From NCBI GenBank assembly GCA_025928215.1, contig JAICJW010000200.1, positions 1 to 8,237 of the forward strand: DNA of 8,237 bases. The letters run 5' to 3'. Positions 7,255 through 8,237 of this stretch are shown here, in pieces. The notes below the pieces were generated by a model that was not told the DNA's origin, did not search any database, and saw nothing but the letters and a program-made list of their open reading frames with translations. Position numbers and translations under genes: made by a program. Origin of the DNA: Chloroflexia bacterium (GTDB lineage: Bacteria; Chloroflexota; Chloroflexia; Thermomicrobiales; JALYUS01). The stretch's first letter is position 1, and each line of letters opens with the position of its first letter.

Positions 7255-7369
7255 TAATCGTGCGCTCACTCCCCCAACCCTTCCAAATAGCTGGAGCGTG
7301 TCCGCCCCTCTTCGCTCATCTATCACCGTCCCGGACCGGATGGCCCTCGCAGCCCGCTCGGTCGCGACG

Positions 7370-7398
7370 ATCATAGAGGGAAGAAGCCGGTGCGTCCA
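7370..7398 (-). promoter_or_regulatory. Possible sigma70-type promoter of the solute-binding lipoprotein gene
   Basis: On the minus strand TGGACG (7398-7393, four of six matches to TTGACA) is followed after exactly 17 bases by TATGAT (7375-7370, five of six matches to TATAAT). Transcription would start near 7363 and give a leader of about 110 bases before the ATG at 7254. The match is good for GC-rich DNA, but consensus promoters arise by chance and sigma specificity in this organism is unknown. Confidence 0.35.
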
Positions 7399-7475
7399 GA
7401 TGCCGTGGCAATGCACGGAAAAGCCGGCCCGATCTGCGATAGAATGCGGCGGTCAGCAACGACGGGTGGCGGCAC

Positions 7476-7482
7476 AGGGAGG
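7476..7482 (+). promoter_or_regulatory. Ribosome binding site of the mandelate racemase family gene
   Basis: AGGGAGG lies five bases upstream of the ATG at 7488. It is a strong Shine-Dalgarno sequence that fixes the start of the enolase-superfamily gene. Confidence 0.7.
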
Positions 7483-7487
7483 GAAAG

Positions 7488-8237
7488 ATGACAACGATCC
7501 GGGCGGTGCGCTGTTTCCAGGTCTCCGGGCATGGCGACGTTCTCTCATCCGAGGAACATCAGGCGCAGATGCTCGATATTTTCCCCGAATTTGCCGCCCG
7601 GGCCGCCGCTCAGGCGAGCGACCGGATCGAGGCGATCTACGTCGAGATCGAGACGGACGACGGCGCGAGTGGCCTCTTCGGGCCGATCTTCGCGGAGAGC
7701 GCCGCGATCATCCGCGCCAAACTCGCCCCCTACCTGATCGGGCGCGACCCGCTCGCGGGCGAGCATCTCTGGGACCTCCTCTACCGGCAGGACCGGCACG
7801 CCCGCAAGGGCAATCAAATGATGGCGATTAGCGCGCTCGATAACGCCCTCTGGGATGTGCGGGGCAAACTGCTCGGCCAGCCTGTCTATCGCCTGCTCGG
7901 TGGCCCGACGCGCGCATCAGTTCCCTGCTACGCCTCGATGCTCGGCCACTCGCACGATCCCGGCTTGATCCGCGAGCGGGCGCAGGCGATGGTGGAGGCA
8001 GGCTACACGGCGCAAAAATGGTTCTTCCGCTATGGCCCGAGCGACGGACTCCCCGGCATGGAGCGCAACGTCGCAATGGTGCGCGCGGTGCGTGAGGCGG
8101 TCGGGCCAAATATCGAGATCATGCTGGACGCCTTCATGAGTTGGGACGCGACTTACACGATCCGCATGCTCGAACGGATCGCCGAGTACCAGCCGCGCTG
8201 GATGGAGGAACCCGTACCGCCGGACCGCGTGGGCGAC
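7488..8237 (+). CDS. Mandelate racemase/muconate lactonizing enzyme family protein (enolase superfamily), 5' part
   Basis: The first 250 codons of an enzyme of about 380-400 residues are present and the frame runs off the right edge without a stop. The N-terminal capping domain (about residues 1-135) ends with SALDNALWDVRGKLLGQPV at 115-133, then YRLLGG, the MR/MLE signature. In the barrel, the second-strand motif reads QKWFFRYGP (176-184), MLDAFMSWD (212-220) supplies the first Mg ligand Asp214, and RWMEEPVPP (237-245) the second, Glu240 or Glu241. The third Mg ligand and the catalytic His-Asp dyad lie beyond the window. Known members abstract a proton next to a carboxylate; the D-x-x-MSWD and WMEE patterns resemble acid-sugar dehydratases such as L-rhamnonate dehydratase, but the substrate cannot be fixed. 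The strong ribosome binding site at 7476-7482 supports the start. It is divergent from the binding lipoprotein, suggesting uptake and catabolism of a common compound. Confidence 0.9.
   Translation, partial: MTTIRAVRCFQVSGHGDVLSSEEHQAQMLDIFPEFAARAAAQASDRIEAIYVEIETDDGASGLFGPIFAESAAIIRAKLAPYLIGRDPLAGEHLWDLLYRQDRHARKGNQMMAISALDNALWDVRGKLLGQPVYRLLGGPTRASVPCYASMLGHSHDPGLIRERAQAMVEAGYTAQKWFFRYGPSDGLPGMERNVAMVRAVREAVGPNIEIMLDAFMSWDATYTIRMLERIAEYQPRWMEEPVPPDRVGD

Noticed and set aside
7255..7416. Upstream extension of the lipoprotein frame to an ATG at 7416
   Set aside because: It would bury the lipoprotein signal peptide behind 54 extra residues and overlap the proposed promoter; lipoproteins need the signal at the N terminus.
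7440..7445. TAGAAT as the -10 element of the mandelate racemase family gene
   Set aside because: Good hexamer, but the expected -35 region reads GGAAAA or GAAAAG, so support is too thin to list as a promoter.
1..8237. CRISPR arrays, tRNA or rRNA genes, insertion sequences, attachment sites, riboswitches
   Set aside because: No regularly spaced repeats, no cloverleaf-like spacer segments, no transposase or integrase motifs, and no leader long enough with a recognisable aptamer core were seen.

Overview
The window is GC-rich (roughly 60-65% by eye) bacterial chromosomal DNA with tightly packed genes, AGGAG-type ribosome binding sites and no sign of plasmid, phage or insertion-sequence material. 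A Chloroflexota (Thermomicrobia-like) or similar high-GC bacterium is my best guess. It rests on the gene mix (family 5 solute-binding lipoprotein with a Thr/Ala linker, mandelate-racemase-type enzyme, COG1569-like PIN protein, TrmO) and not on any phylogenetic marker, so it is weak.

Layout from left to right: (1) the 3' end of a PIN-domain protein gene (+, to 131); (2) a full adenine deaminase gene (-, 151-1896) that converges on it; (3) an 88-base divergent spacer, then a thiamine-pyrophosphate (TPP) enzyme of the acetolactate synthase fold (+, 1985-3619); (4) a minus-strand run that reads from right to left: family 5 ABC solute-binding lipoprotein (7254-5332), TrmO/TsaA-type tRNA methyltransferase (5238-4714) and an AIR-synthase/HypE-like ATP-binding protein (4673-3654), the last converging on the TPP gene; (5) a 233-base divergent spacer (7255-7487) with a plausible sigma70-type promoter for the lipoprotein, then the first 250 codons of a mandelate racemase/muconate lactonizing enzyme family gene (+, 7488 to the window end). 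No gene-free stretch exceeds 300 bases.

How the genes might work together: the clearest functional pairing is the binding lipoprotein with the divergent enolase-superfamily enzyme, a usual arrangement for uptake and breakdown of a sugar acid or related small molecule, although no permease or ATPase gene is inside the window. The lipoprotein, trmO and AIR-synthase-like genes lie head to tail with 93- and 40-base gaps. A strong hairpin in the first gap suggests that the abundant lipoprotein message is at least partly separated from the downstream genes. Adenine deaminase feeds purine salvage. The specific substrates of the TPP enzyme and of the AIR-synthase-like protein cannot be read from sequence.

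I do not see a clear new multi-gene system. The best candidates for a closer look are the TPP enzyme, whose segment after the catalytic Glu departs from the acetolactate-synthase pattern, the HypE-like protein without the HypE C-terminal Cys, and the enolase-superfamily enzyme with an atypical second-strand motif.
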